Below the pieces are notes generated by a model, which was not told the origin of the DNA, ran no database searches, and was given only the letters and a program-made list of their open reading frames with translations. From contig DATGFS010000048.1 of the NCBI GenBank assembly GCA_035308905.1, positions 81,437 through 121,421 of the forward strand: a stretch of 39,985 nucleotides of DNA. The letters are read 5' to 3'. The DNA comes from a bacterium. GTDB taxonomy: Bacteria > Sysuimicrobiota > Sysuimicrobiia > Sysuimicrobiales > Segetimicrobiaceae. The stretch's first letter is position 1. Each line of letters opens with the position of its first letter. The translations under genes were made by a program, and so were the position numbers. This document shows positions 16,713-25,154 of the stretch, one piece after another.

Positions 16713-17908
16713 CCCCGGCTTCCGCGGGCGGCCCGCTCGCGGGCCTGCTCGTCGCCGACCTCACCCGCGCGCTGGCCGGTCCGTACTGCACGATGATGCT
16801 GGCCGACCTCGGGGCCCGGGTGATCAAGGTCGAGACGCCGGACGGCGGCGACGACACGCGTGGCTGGGGCCCGCCGTTTATCGAGGGCGAGAGTGCCTAC
16901 TTCATGAGCATCAATCGCAACAAAGAGAGCCTCACGCTCAACCTGAAGGACGAGCGGGGGCGGGACCTGCTGTGGCGCCTGCTCGGCGGCGCGGACGTGC
17001 TTGTGGAGAATTTCCGGCCCGGCACCATCGACCGGCTGGGGTTCGGCTACGAGACCGTCCGCGCGCGGCTGCCGCGACTCGTGTACTGTTCGATCTCGGG
17101 CTTCGGCCAGACCGGGCCGTACCGCGAACGCCCGGCGTACGACCTGATCGTGCAGGGGATGGGCGGGCTGATGGCCATCACCGGCGAGCCGGACGGCAGC
17201 CCGATGCGCGTCGGGGTCGCGGTCGGCGATATCTGCGCGGGCATGTTCGCGGCCTACGGCATCCTCGCCGCGCTTCGGGCGCGCGACCGGACGGGGCAGG
17301 GGCAGTGGGTCGACGCGGCGATGCTGGACGGCCAGGTCGCGTGGATGACGTATATGGCCGCGAACTATTTCGCGACGGGGGAGAATCCGCCGCGCGTCGG
17401 TTCGGCGCACACGAACTTGGTCCCGTACCAGCCGTTCCCGACCAAGGACGGGTTCGTCACGGTCACCGTGGGGAGCGAAGGCCTGTGGCAGCGGTTCTGC
17501 CGCGCGCTCGACGTCCCGCTCGCCGACGATCCCCGGTTTGCGACCAACGCCGCCCGGGTCGAGCACCGGCGCGAGCTGCTCGCGGCGCTGGACCCGGTGT
17601 TCCGGGGCCGCACGACCGCCGAGTGGCTGGCGCGGTTGGGCGACGCCGGGGTGCCGGCCGGTCCGATCTCACGGATCAACGAGGTGATGACCGATCCTCA
17701 AGTGCTGCACCGCGAGATGGTGGTCGACGTCGACCATCCGCGGGCCGGCCGCGTGCGCGTGAACGGCGTCCCGCTCAAATTTTCCGGCACGCCCGGCGCC
17801 GTCCGGACGCCGCCGCCGGTGCTGGGCGAGCACACCGAGGCGGTGCTGCGCGAGCTCGGATGCCCGGCGGCGGAGGTCGCGTCGCTGCGCGCGGCCGGGG
17901 TCGTCTAG
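16709..17908 (+). CDS. CaiB/BaiF (class III) CoA-transferase
   Basis: This 399-residue enzyme is a second class III CoA-transferase, clearly diverged from the one at 5860-7080. It has the N-terminal VADLTRALAGPYCTMMLADLG, ARVIKVETP, NRNKESLTLNLK, VENFRPGTIDRLGFGYE and the catalytic Asp174 in GVAVGDICAGMFAAYG. GTG 16709 overlaps the cyclase stop (GTGA), and the TAG stop overlaps the carboxyltransferase GTG (TAGTG). This ordering suggests a chain: ring or amide opening, CoA activation, then carboxylation or decarboxylation of the thioester. The CoA donor is probably succinyl-CoA or acetyl-CoA, as in many family members, but this is inference. Confidence 0.9.
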   Translation: MTPASAGGPLAGLLVADLTRALAGPYCTMMLADLGARVIKVETPDGGDDTRGWGPPFIEGESAYFMSINRNKESLTLNLKDERGRDLLWRLLGGADVLVENFRPGTIDRLGFGYETVRARLPRLVYCSISGFGQTGPYRERPAYDLIVQGMGGLMAITGEPDGSPMRVGVAVGDICAGMFAAYGILAALRARDRTGQGQWVDAAMLDGQVAWMTYMAANYFATGENPPRVGSAHTNLVPYQPFPTKDGFVTVTVGSEGLWQRFCRALDVPLADDPRFATNAARVEHRRELLAALDPVFRGRTTAEWLARLGDAGVPAGPISRINEVMTDPQVLHREMVVDVDHPRAGRVRVNGVPLKFSGTPGAVRTPPPVLGEHTEAVLRELGCPAAEVASLRAAGVV

Positions 17909-19677
17909 TGCTGCGGCGTCCCCGTCCGGTCCCGGCGCCGATCGCGTGCCCGTCGTGCGGGCTCGAACATCCGGCGCAGGCGCTCGAGGAGCGCCTCTAT
18001 GTGTGCGCCGGATGCGGCCGCTGCCTCGCGATGCCGTCGCCGTCCCGGATCCGCATGCTCGCCGATCCCCGGACCTTCCGCGAGCTCGACCGCGGCCTCA
18101 TCTCGGTCGACCCCCTGCAGTTTATCGACCGCAAGCCCTACCGCGCGCGGCTGATCGAGGCCCGCCGCCAGACGGGACTCCGCGAGGCGGTGACGACCGG
18201 GCTGTGCCGGATCGGCGGCCGGCCCGTCGTGCTCGTGGTCTTCGACTTCGAGTTTCTCGGCGGCACCATGGGATCGGTGGTGGGCGAGAAGGTGGCGAAC
18301 GCGTTTCAGCATGCGACGCGCCGCCGGCTGCCGCTCGTCAGCGTCGCCGCGAGCGGCGGCGCGCGGATGCAGGAGGGCATGCTCTCGCTCATGCAGATGG
18401 CGAAGGTCGCCGCCGCCGAGGCCCGGCATGACCGCAACGGTCTTGCCTTCATCTCCATCCTGACCGATCCGACCTTCGGCGGCGTGACCGCCAGTTTTGC
18501 CACCCTGGGCGACGTCATCCTCGCGGAGCCGGGGGCGCAGATCGGGTTTGTCGGACCTCGCGTGATCGAGCAGACCACAGGAGCCTCGCTGCCCCCGGAC
18601 TCACACCGCGCGGAGACGTTGTTCCGGCACGGCCTCGTCGATCTGATCGTGCCGCGGGAACGGCTGCGCGCCACGGTCTCGTACCTCGTCGGCCATCTCG
18701 ACCGTCCCGCGGCGCCGCGCGCCCGCGCCGATCGGGCGCCGGCCGGGGCCCGGGGCGGCGGCCTCGCCGCCTGGGAGGAGGTGCAGCTCGCGCGGCACGT
18801 GGCGCGGCCCACGGCGCTCGACTACATCACGCGCATGACGGCCAACTTCGTCGAGCTGCACGGCGACCGGCAGGGCGGCGACGATCCGGCGGTCGTCGGC
18901 GGCCTCGCGGAGATGGACCGGCAAACGGTCATGGTGATCGGACAGGAGCGGGGCGGCACCCTCGAGGCCCAGGCCGAGCGGCACCGCGGCATGGCGGGCC
19001 CGGGCGGCTACCGCAAAGCCCTCCGTCTGGCGCGGCTCGCCGCCAAGTTTCACCTGCCGGTCGTGACGTTCGTGGACACGCCGGGGGCCGATCCGAGTTA
19101 CGAGGCGGAGCGGGGCGGCATCGCCCTCGCGCTCGCGGAAAACCTGGCCGTGCTGGCGGGGCTGCCGACACCGATTGTTTCGGTGATCATTGGCGAGGGC
19201 GGCAGCGGCGGAGCGCTCGCGATGGCGGTCGCCGACCGGGTGCTGATGCTCGAGCACGCGATCTACTCGGTGATTTCCCCGGAGGGCGCCGCGGCGATTC
19301 TCTACCGCGACGTGGCGCAGGCGCAGAGCCTTTCCACGGCCCTCAAGATCACCGCGCACGACCTCAAGCGCCTCGGGGTGATCGACGAGATCATCCCCGA
19401 GCCCGAGGGCGGCGCCCATCTCGACCACGCCGCCGCGGCCGCGGCGGTGGCGGCGCACGTCACGGCCGCGCTCCGCGCGCTGCGGCGCGTCCCGGTGTCC
19501 AAACTCCCGGACCGGCGATACGAGAAATACCGGCACGTCGGCCGGACCGGTGTCTACTGGCGCGAAGTGGTGAGGGGCGAGATGCAGGAAGCGCTCGACG
19601 CGCTGGCCCGCCGCTTCCCGCGCGGCGAAGGCCCCTGGCGGCGGGTGCGGTCGGAGACGGATACGCCGCCGGATTAG
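17908..19677 (+). CDS. Fused AccD-AccA acetyl-CoA carboxylase-type carboxyltransferase
   Basis: The 589-residue protein joins the beta and alpha carboxyltransferase subunits. The AccD part (about 1-270) starts with a zinc ribbon, Cys14-x2-Cys17-x15-Cys33-x2-Cys36, with exactly the E. coli AccD spacing, then GGTMGSVVGEK and ASGGARMQEGMLSLMQMAK. The AccA part (about 285-589) has DYITRMTANFVELHGDR, GYRKALRLARLA, VTFVDTPGADPSYEAERGG and GEGGSGGALAMAVADRVLMLE. The second segment departs from the housekeeping AccA pattern, where TPGAYPG-x4-ERGQ is usual. Biotin carboxylase and carrier genes are absent here. The start GTG shares one base with the previous stop. The position inside a catabolic operon suggests a specialised acyl-CoA carboxylation or transcarboxylation, though ordinary malonyl-CoA synthesis cannot be excluded. 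Confidence 0.88.
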   Translation: MLRRPRPVPAPIACPSCGLEHPAQALEERLYVCAGCGRCLAMPSPSRIRMLADPRTFRELDRGLISVDPLQFIDRKPYRARLIEARRQTGLREAVTTGLCRIGGRPVVLVVFDFEFLGGTMGSVVGEKVANAFQHATRRRLPLVSVAASGGARMQEGMLSLMQMAKVAAAEARHDRNGLAFISILTDPTFGGVTASFATLGDVILAEPGAQIGFVGPRVIEQTTGASLPPDSHRAETLFRHGLVDLIVPRERLRATVSYLVGHLDRPAAPRARADRAPAGARGGGLAAWEEVQLARHVARPTALDYITRMTANFVELHGDRQGGDDPAVVGGLAEMDRQTVMVIGQERGGTLEAQAERHRGMAGPGGYRKALRLARLAAKFHLPVVTFVDTPGADPSYEAERGGIALALAENLAVLAGLPTPIVSVIIGEGGSGGALAMAVADRVLMLEHAIYSVISPEGAAAILYRDVAQAQSLSTALKITAHDLKRLGVIDEIIPEPEGGAHLDHAAAAAAVAAHVTAALRALRRVPVSKLPDRRYEKYRHVGRTGVYWREVVRGEMQEALDALARRFPRGEGPWRRVRSETDTPPD

Positions 19678-19716
19678 CGCGCCGGCGGACGAGTTGGACC
19701 GGAAGGGTCAGATCGT

Positions 19717-20694
19717 CTAAACGGCCGGGGGGTTCGACGCGGCGACCGGTCCGCCCGCCCGCACGGGCGCCCGCCAGGCCGCGGCCCCGCCCAGCAGCGC
19801 TCCGATCCCGACCACGAACCCGGTGAGCATATCGGCGCCCGACGTCTCGCCGGTCGCGAGCACCGGCGCCGCCGCGGCGGCAATCCCGGCGCCGCCGCCC
19901 GCGGCGAGGGCCGCGAGCAGCGGGTGCCAGCGTTCGCCGACTTGGCCGTCGAACGCGGCGCGGAGATACGCGGCGCTGATCTCGTGGGTCCGCGGGGCCG
20001 CGGTCTCGACCAGCAGCGTCGCGATCTCGTCCAACGCGGTGTCCCCGCGCTGCTGCCGGACGAGCGCGAGCGCCAGCAGCACGCCGGCGATGAAGTCGTC
20101 GCCGGCCGGAGTCAGTCCGGGTCCGAGCCCGGCGAGGGACGACGCCACGACCTTCAGCCGGCGGCGGTCCCGCTGCGCGAGGGACTCGGCGAGGCCGCCG
20201 ATCAGCGCGTGGCTGCGGGGAAAATGGGCGACGCGCTCGAGCGGCCCCGGCAGGTCTTCGTCCTCGAGGTGGGGCAGCAGGCGGGCGAGACTTTCGGCCG
20301 GGGCGCGGCGCGAGACCTCGCGGCACAGCTCCGCGAGACCGCGGTCGAGCGTCTCCGGGTCCGCCGACAGCGCCGCGTACGCCTTGGGATCCCAGATCGC
20401 GGCCCCCTCCAACTCGATGGTGATCAACTCGCCGATGCCGAGGCGCGCACCGTTGGACGCGAGACTCGTGCCGAGCGATAGGCCGTTGAATAGCTGTGCG
20501 GGGTCGGCCGGAATCACGAGGTTGAGCGGACCGTTGCCGAGCGGCTGATGGACGATCGCGTAGACCTCGTCGTCCTCGTCGGTCGCGTACACGCTGTGCG
20601 GATGGACCGCGATGACCTCGCCGATCCATCCTTCTTGGCGGATCGCGCGTGCGACCCGCCAGCTCATCGATAGCGCCTCGATCGTATGGTCCAT
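19717..20694 (-). CDS. allH: DUF2877-family protein, AllH (YlbF)-like
   Basis: The 325-residue protein carries the DUF2877 signature LAGLGPGLTPAGDDFIAGVL (about 187-206), a likely phosphate or carbamoyl-phosphate binding loop. Upstream features are VYAIVHQPLGNGPLNLV and a C-terminal ETSGADMLTGFVVGIG, also typical of the family. In E. coli the homologue YlbF (AllH, about 271 residues) is the third component of oxamate carbamoyltransferase with FdrA and YlbE. Here it starts 51 bases behind the iron-sulfur subunit gene of the molybdenum hydroxylase on the same strand, so it may be the last gene of that operon. The C-terminus is Ala/Gly-rich and slightly longer than usual. Confidence 0.85.
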   Translation of the reverse strand: MDHTIEALSMSWRVARAIRQEGWIGEVIAVHPHSVYATDEDDEVYAIVHQPLGNGPLNLVIPADPAQLFNGLSLGTSLASNGARLGIGELITIELEGAAIWDPKAYAALSADPETLDRGLAELCREVSRRAPAESLARLLPHLEDEDLPGPLERVAHFPRSHALIGGLAESLAQRDRRRLKVVASSLAGLGPGLTPAGDDFIAGVLLALALVRQQRGDTALDEIATLLVETAAPRTHEISAAYLRAAFDGQVGERWHPLLAALAAGGGAGIAAAAAPVLATGETSGADMLTGFVVGIGALLGGAAAWRAPVRAGGPVAASNPPAV

Positions 20695-20745
20695 GGTGAT
20701 CGGCTGCCGTTCCGTCTCCTTCGCGTCACCGCGCGCCCGCCGCGG

Positions 20746-21351
20746 TTACCGCGCCGTTCTGCGCGCGCGGCCCCGCCGTGGGTGTTCGGGAGTTCGCCGA
20801 CGCCCTCGGGCGCCCTTCTTGGCGGCCGCCCGGCGCGTCTCATCCGCCGGTGCCGTAGATGTTAGCACGGCGGCGGCGGCCGCAACAGCCTTGACAATGT
20901 TCTGGTAGCCGGTGCAGCGGCACAGGTTGCCGGCGAGACCCTCGCGGATCTCGCGTTCGGTTGGATGCGGATGATCGCGCAGGAACGCGACCGCGGTCAT
21001 CAGGAAGCCCGGCGTGCAGAATCCGCACTGCAGCCCGTGGTGCTCCCAGAACGCCTGCTGGATCGGATGCAGCCGGTCCCCGTCCGCGAGGCCCTCGACC
21101 GTCCGCAGCTCCGCGCCTTCCGCCTGCACCGCGAAGAGCAGGCACGATCGGACCGCGTCGCCGTTCATCAAGATCGTGCACGCCCCGCACACACCGTGCT
21201 CGCAGCCGAGGTGCGTGCCGGTGAGCCCGCAGTCCTCGCGGATGAAGTCGGCGAGCGTCTTGCGCGGTTCGACGCGCCCGCGATACGCGCGTCCGTTGAC
21301 CGTCAGCGTCACGTCGCGCGGCGTCATGGTGTCGCGCTCCCGCGCCCTCAT
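20746..21351 (-). CDS. Molybdenum hydroxylase small subunit, 2x[2Fe-2S] (CoxS/XdhC-type)
   Basis: The 201-residue subunit carries both iron-sulfur clusters that pass electrons from the Mo centre to FAD. The plant-type cluster uses Cys50, Cys55, Cys58 and Cys70 (GCEHGVCGACTILMNG, then SC). The helical cluster uses QCGFCTPGF and GNLCRCTGYQNIV. ATG 21351 overlaps the stop of the FAD-subunit gene (ATGA); an internal ATG at 21327 is possible. Usual CoxS proteins end at about 160 residues. This one continues about 35 residues into a very basic Arg/Lys-rich tail, which is unusual and may bind nucleic acid, acidic partners or the membrane, or may just be drift. Confidence 0.92.
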   Translation of the reverse strand: MRARERDTMTPRDVTLTVNGRAYRGRVEPRKTLADFIREDCGLTGTHLGCEHGVCGACTILMNGDAVRSCLLFAVQAEGAELRTVEGLADGDRLHPIQQAFWEHHGLQCGFCTPGFLMTAVAFLRDHPHPTEREIREGLAGNLCRCTGYQNIVKAVAAAAAVLTSTAPADETRRAAAKKGARGRRRTPEHPRRGRARRTAR

Positions 21352-22262
21352 GCGGCGCTCCCGCCGCGCGTCTTCGGTGCGCGCCGCACGCCCGGCGGCG
21401 CGTCCGCACGGCCGAGCGCCTCGCGCAGCGCCCGCACCGTCAGGACGCCCGCGACGTGCCGCCGGTAGTCCGCGGAGGCGTGCAGATCGCCGTCCGGCTC
21501 GATCGCGCTCCGCACCGCGTCCGCGGCGTGCTGCCACAGGTCTTCGGACGGGCGGGATCCGGTCAAGAGGCGCTCCGCCGCGTCCGCCCGCACGGGCGCC
21601 GGTCCGACCCCGGTGAGCCCGATGCGGGCCTCGGTGATCACCCCGCCGCGGAGCGCGAGCACCACGCCCACGCCCGCGAGCGCGAAGTCCCCGTGACGGC
21701 GGGCGATTTCCATCCACGACCAGCCGGCGCCGCGGGGAAGCGCCGGGACCCGCACTTCGGTCAGCAACTCGCGCGCGTCGATCGACGTCGTGAGGTAGGT
21801 GACGAACAGGTCTGCCGCGCGGATCGTCCGCGCGCCCTTCGGGCCGCGCACGGTCACTTCCCCGCCGAGGGCCGCGAGCACCGCGGGGATCTCCGCCGCG
21901 GGATCCGCGTGCGCGACGCTGCCGCCGATCGTCCCGCGGTTGCGGATCTGCGGATGGCCCACCCAGCCGAGCGCGTCGCGCAGCAGCGGACACCGCGACG
22001 CGACGAGGGGGGAGCGTTCCGCGGCGCGCTGGCGCACCAGCGCGCCGATTTTCAGGACTCCGCGCGCCTCCCGCAGCCCGTCGAGTCCGCGCACGCGGTT
22101 CACGTCCACGATCACCCGCGGACGCGCGAGGCGCATGTTCATGAGCGGGACGAGACTCTGGCCGCCGGCCAGCACCTTCGCGTCGTCGCCGTGGGCCGCG
22201 AGCAAGCCCACCGCCTCCTCGATCGTGCGGGGCGCATGGTATTCGAAGGCGGCCGGCTTCAC
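21348..22262 (-). CDS. Molybdenum hydroxylase FAD-binding subunit (CoxM-type)
   Basis: The 304-residue protein is the FAD subunit of a xanthine dehydrogenase/CO dehydrogenase-type enzyme. It has the FAD pyrophosphate loop AKVLAGGQSLVPLMNMR and the second FAD motif RNRGTIGGSVAHADPAAE, then a CODH_C-type C-terminal domain. GTG 22262 overlaps the stop of the CoxG-type gene (GTGA), and its own TGA overlaps the small-subunit ATG. It accepts electrons from the [2Fe-2S] clusters and passes them to quinone, NAD or another acceptor. The acceptor cannot be told from sequence. Confidence 0.93.
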   Translation of the reverse strand: MKPAAFEYHAPRTIEEAVGLLAAHGDDAKVLAGGQSLVPLMNMRLARPRVIVDVNRVRGLDGLREARGVLKIGALVRQRAAERSPLVASRCPLLRDALGWVGHPQIRNRGTIGGSVAHADPAAEIPAVLAALGGEVTVRGPKGARTIRAADLFVTYLTTSIDARELLTEVRVPALPRGAGWSWMEIARRHGDFALAGVGVVLALRGGVITEARIGLTGVGPAPVRADAAERLLTGSRPSEDLWQHAADAVRSAIEPDGDLHASADYRRHVAGVLTVRALREALGRADAPPGVRRAPKTRGGSAA

Positions 22263-22747
22263 CGGTCCCCTTGTCCCGACGCGGAGGGATTCGCCGGCGC
22301 GGCGCCCGCGGCGCCGCCGAACTGCTGCTCGAGGCATTTGAAGAACTGTCCGATCAGCATCTTCCCGACGCCGCTCAGCATCCGCTGGCCGACGCCCGCG
22401 ATGAGGCCGCCCACCTGGATGTCGCCGACCCACCGCAGCAGCGTCTCGTTGCCTTGGGGCTCGAGGTCGACCGTGCCTTCGCCCCTCATGAAGCCGGCGC
22501 CGCCCGAGCCCTCCAGCACGATCTTGTAGTGCTTCGGCGCCTGCTTGTCGGTGATCGTGAGCGTGCCGGCGTACGTGCCTTTCACCGCCGCGATCCCGAT
22601 CGAGAGCGTGGCCTTGTACTTGTCGGGCCCGTCCGGCGTGAGCTCCTTCAACCCGGGCGTGCAGCGGCGCAGCGCCTCCGGGTCGTTGATCGTGTTCCAC
22701 ACCGTTTCCACGGGCGCGGGCAGGGTGTTGGTGCCGTCGAGTTTCAT
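22259..22747 (-). CDS. CoxG-type SRPBCC protein (carbon monoxide dehydrogenase subunit G family)
   Basis: The 162-residue protein is of the CoxG family, with a START/SRPBCC fold: MKLDGTNTLPAPVETVWNTI at the start, RCTPGLKELTPDG, and a closing amphipathic helix ending in FKCLEQQFG. In Oligotropha CoxG helps attach the hydroxylase to the membrane. ATG 22747 has GGAGG upstream and overlaps the large-subunit stop. Insertion of coxG between the large and FAD subunit genes gives the order L-G-M-S, different from the classic M-S-L. The last 20 residues are Ala/Pro/Ser-rich and disordered. Confidence 0.9.
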   Translation of the reverse strand: MKLDGTNTLPAPVETVWNTINDPEALRRCTPGLKELTPDGPDKYKATLSIGIAAVKGTYAGTLTITDKQAPKHYKIVLEGSGGAGFMRGEGTVDLEPQGNETLLRWVGDIQVGGLIAGVGQRMLSGVGKMLIGQFFKCLEQQFGGAAGAAPANPSASGQGDR

Positions 22748-25077
22748 CTGGACCTCCGTGCTTCTGTGATCATCTGATAGAGCCGGCTCGGGTTGAGCGG
22801 CATCGCCGTCACGTGCACGCCGAGCGGCGCGAGCGCGTCGTCGAGCGCCTGGGCCAGCACCGCGGGCACCGGGATGACCCCGGCTTCGCCCGCGCCCTTC
22901 ACGCCGAGCGGATTGAGCGGGGACGGCGTTTCGAGGTGGTCGACGTCGATCGGCGGCAGGTCGGCGGCCGTGGGCAGCAGGTAATCCATGAAGGTCGTGC
23001 TGAGCGGCTGCGCCTGCTCGTCGTAAACCAGCTGCTCCCAGAAGGCGCCGCCGAGTCCCTGCGCCACGCCGCCGTGGATCTGGCCCTCGAGCACGGTCGG
23101 GTTGATCACACGGCCGCAGTCGTGCACGACCACATAACGATGGAAGACCAGGGTGCCGGTCTCCGGGTCGGCCTCGACGATGCAGGCGTGGACGCCGTTG
23201 GCGAACGTGCCCTGGGGCGGGGCGAAGTAGCGGATCGCTTCGAGGCCCGGGCCGTCCCACTCCGCCGGCATCGCGAAGCGGAGCGGATTGGCGGCCAGCG
23301 CCACGTCGCCGAGCGGCACCGCGCGCGCCGGCACGCCGCGGACAAAGGCCGCGCCGTTGGCCAGCTCGATCTCGGCGGCCGGCGCTTCGAGGATGCCCGC
23401 CGCGACGAGCTGGGCCTTTTCGCGCACCGCGTTGGCGGCGAGCGCCACCGCGTTGCCGGCCACCGTCGCGGCGCGGCTCGCGAACGTGCCGGTGCCCCAC
23501 CCGAACAACCCCGTATCGCCGGTGTGCACGATCACGTCGCGCGGGTGCACGCCGAGCGCGTCCGCGGCGAGCTGGGCGAACGACGTCGCGTGGCCCTGGC
23601 CCTGCGTGCCGACGCCCGTCGCCACGGCCACGCGGCCGGACGGCTCGACCGTCACGCGCGCGCCCTCGTAGGGGCCGATCCCCGTGCCTTCGACGTAGCA
23701 GCCGATGCCGAGCCCGGCATAGCGGCCTTCCGCGCGCAGCGCCCGCTGCCGCGCCGGCCACCCCGCGTAGTCGATCATCTCGAGCGCGCGCTCGAGGCAC
23801 GCCGGGTAGTTGCCGCTGTCGTAGCGGAGCGGCGCCTGATCTTGATAGATGAGGCCGACGTCGTACGGAAACGCGTCGGGCGGAATCAGGTTGCGCCGGC
23901 GGACGTCGGCGCGGTCGATGCCGAGCTCGCGCGCCACGCGGTCGAGGAGGCGTTCCATCACGAACACGCCGTGCGGCCGGCCGGCCCCGCGATAGGGGCT
24001 CACGCTGGTCTTGTTCGTGAACACGGCCTGAAACTCGCAGTGGTAGGCCGGGAGGCGGTACGGGCCCGGGAGCGTCGTGCCGGCGACGATCGGCACGATG
24101 AGCCCGTACGGGTTGTAGGCGCCGGCGTCGTACAGGAACACCGTTCGCACCGCCAGGATGCGGCCGTCCGCGTCCACCGCGATCTCCGCGTCGTGGATCT
24201 GCTCGCGCTCCTGGTTGGTCGCGACGAAGTGCTCGCGGCGGTCCTCGATCCACTTCACGGGCCGCCCGAGGCGCATCGCGGCGAACGGAACGAGGATCTC
24301 CTCCGGATAGAACATCATGACCTTCGCGCCGAAGCCGCCGCCGACGTCGGGCGCGATGACCCGGACAGACTCCTGCAAGAGTCCGAACATCCGCGCGAGC
24401 CCGTTGCGGATCGGAATCGGCGCCTGCGTGCTGTCCCAGACGTCCAGCCGGCCGGTGCGCGCGTCCCAGGCGGCGACGACTCCGCGCGTCTCGATCGGGG
24501 AGGCGGTGCCGCGATCGAGGATGAGCCGCTCCGCGAACCGGTGCGGGGCGCCGGCGAGCGCCGCCTCCACATCGCCGACGCGCTGCGTGTAGCGGGCGCA
24601 GACGTTCGACTCCATGTCCTCGTGCACGCGCGGCGCCCCGGGGGCGGTCGCCGCGTCGAGCGTCGCGACGGCCGGCAGCGGCTCGTAGTCCACCTCGATC
24701 AGGTCGAGCGCGTCTTCCGCCGCGTAACGGCTCTCCGCCACGACGAACGCGACGGCCTCGCCCGCGTGCCGGACCGTGTGGGGCGCGAGCGCGTACTGAG
24801 TCTTGTGGTGGGTAAGCGCCGGGTGCGGGATCAGCTTCGGCAGCGGGCCGTTCACGGGACCGAGGTCCGCGGCCGTGTACACGGCGAGCACGCCCGGCGC
24901 CTGCCGCGCCCGCCGGACGTCGACGCGGCGGAGGCGGGCGTGCGCGTGCGGACTGCGGAGCACCGCGCCGTGCGCGAGGCCGTGGATCTGCACGTCGTCG
25001 ACGAAGAGGCCGCGTCCGGTCAACAGGCGGGGGTCTTCGTTGCGCGGGATGCGCGCGCCGACGTAGCGCGTGCTCAT
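22744..25077 (-). CDS. Molybdenum hydroxylase large subunit (CoxL/XdhB-type, form II-like active-site loop)
   Basis: The 777-residue catalytic subunit binds molybdopterin cytosine dinucleotide and hydroxylates its substrate with water-derived oxygen. It starts VGARIPRNEDPRLLTGRG, typical of the family, and carries GGGFGAKVMMFYPEE, GVGTQGQGHATSFAQLA and the catalytic base Glu731 in KGAGEAG. The active-site loop reads PYRGAGR (361-367). True (form I) CO dehydrogenases have AYRCSFR with a Cys for the Cu-S-Mo centre; AYRGAGR marks the form II group, whose substrates are mostly unknown. CO oxidation is therefore unlikely, and a purine, N-heterocycle or other aromatic substrate is more plausible. 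It is the first gene of the operon running to 19717. Confidence 0.93.
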   Translation of the reverse strand: MSTRYVGARIPRNEDPRLLTGRGLFVDDVQIHGLAHGAVLRSPHAHARLRRVDVRRARQAPGVLAVYTAADLGPVNGPLPKLIPHPALTHHKTQYALAPHTVRHAGEAVAFVVAESRYAAEDALDLIEVDYEPLPAVATLDAATAPGAPRVHEDMESNVCARYTQRVGDVEAALAGAPHRFAERLILDRGTASPIETRGVVAAWDARTGRLDVWDSTQAPIPIRNGLARMFGLLQESVRVIAPDVGGGFGAKVMMFYPEEILVPFAAMRLGRPVKWIEDRREHFVATNQEREQIHDAEIAVDADGRILAVRTVFLYDAGAYNPYGLIVPIVAGTTLPGPYRLPAYHCEFQAVFTNKTSVSPYRGAGRPHGVFVMERLLDRVARELGIDRADVRRRNLIPPDAFPYDVGLIYQDQAPLRYDSGNYPACLERALEMIDYAGWPARQRALRAEGRYAGLGIGCYVEGTGIGPYEGARVTVEPSGRVAVATGVGTQGQGHATSFAQLAADALGVHPRDVIVHTGDTGLFGWGTGTFASRAATVAGNAVALAANAVREKAQLVAAGILEAPAAEIELANGAAFVRGVPARAVPLGDVALAANPLRFAMPAEWDGPGLEAIRYFAPPQGTFANGVHACIVEADPETGTLVFHRYVVVHDCGRVINPTVLEGQIHGGVAQGLGGAFWEQLVYDEQAQPLSTTFMDYLLPTAADLPPIDVDHLETPSPLNPLGVKGAGEAGVIPVPAVLAQALDDALAPLGVHVTAMPLNPSRLYQMITEARRSR

Positions 25078-25154
25078 ACGGGTCGCAGACTCATAGGGGA
25101 GTCTGCCTTCGATGACTTCGGAGGTGATTCCTATAGTGAAGCGAACTTGGCGGC

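Noticed and set aside
22744-25077. Annotation of the large subunit as a true aerobic CO dehydrogenase
   Set aside because: The loop is PYRGAGR, not AYRCSFR; the copper-binding Cys is missing.
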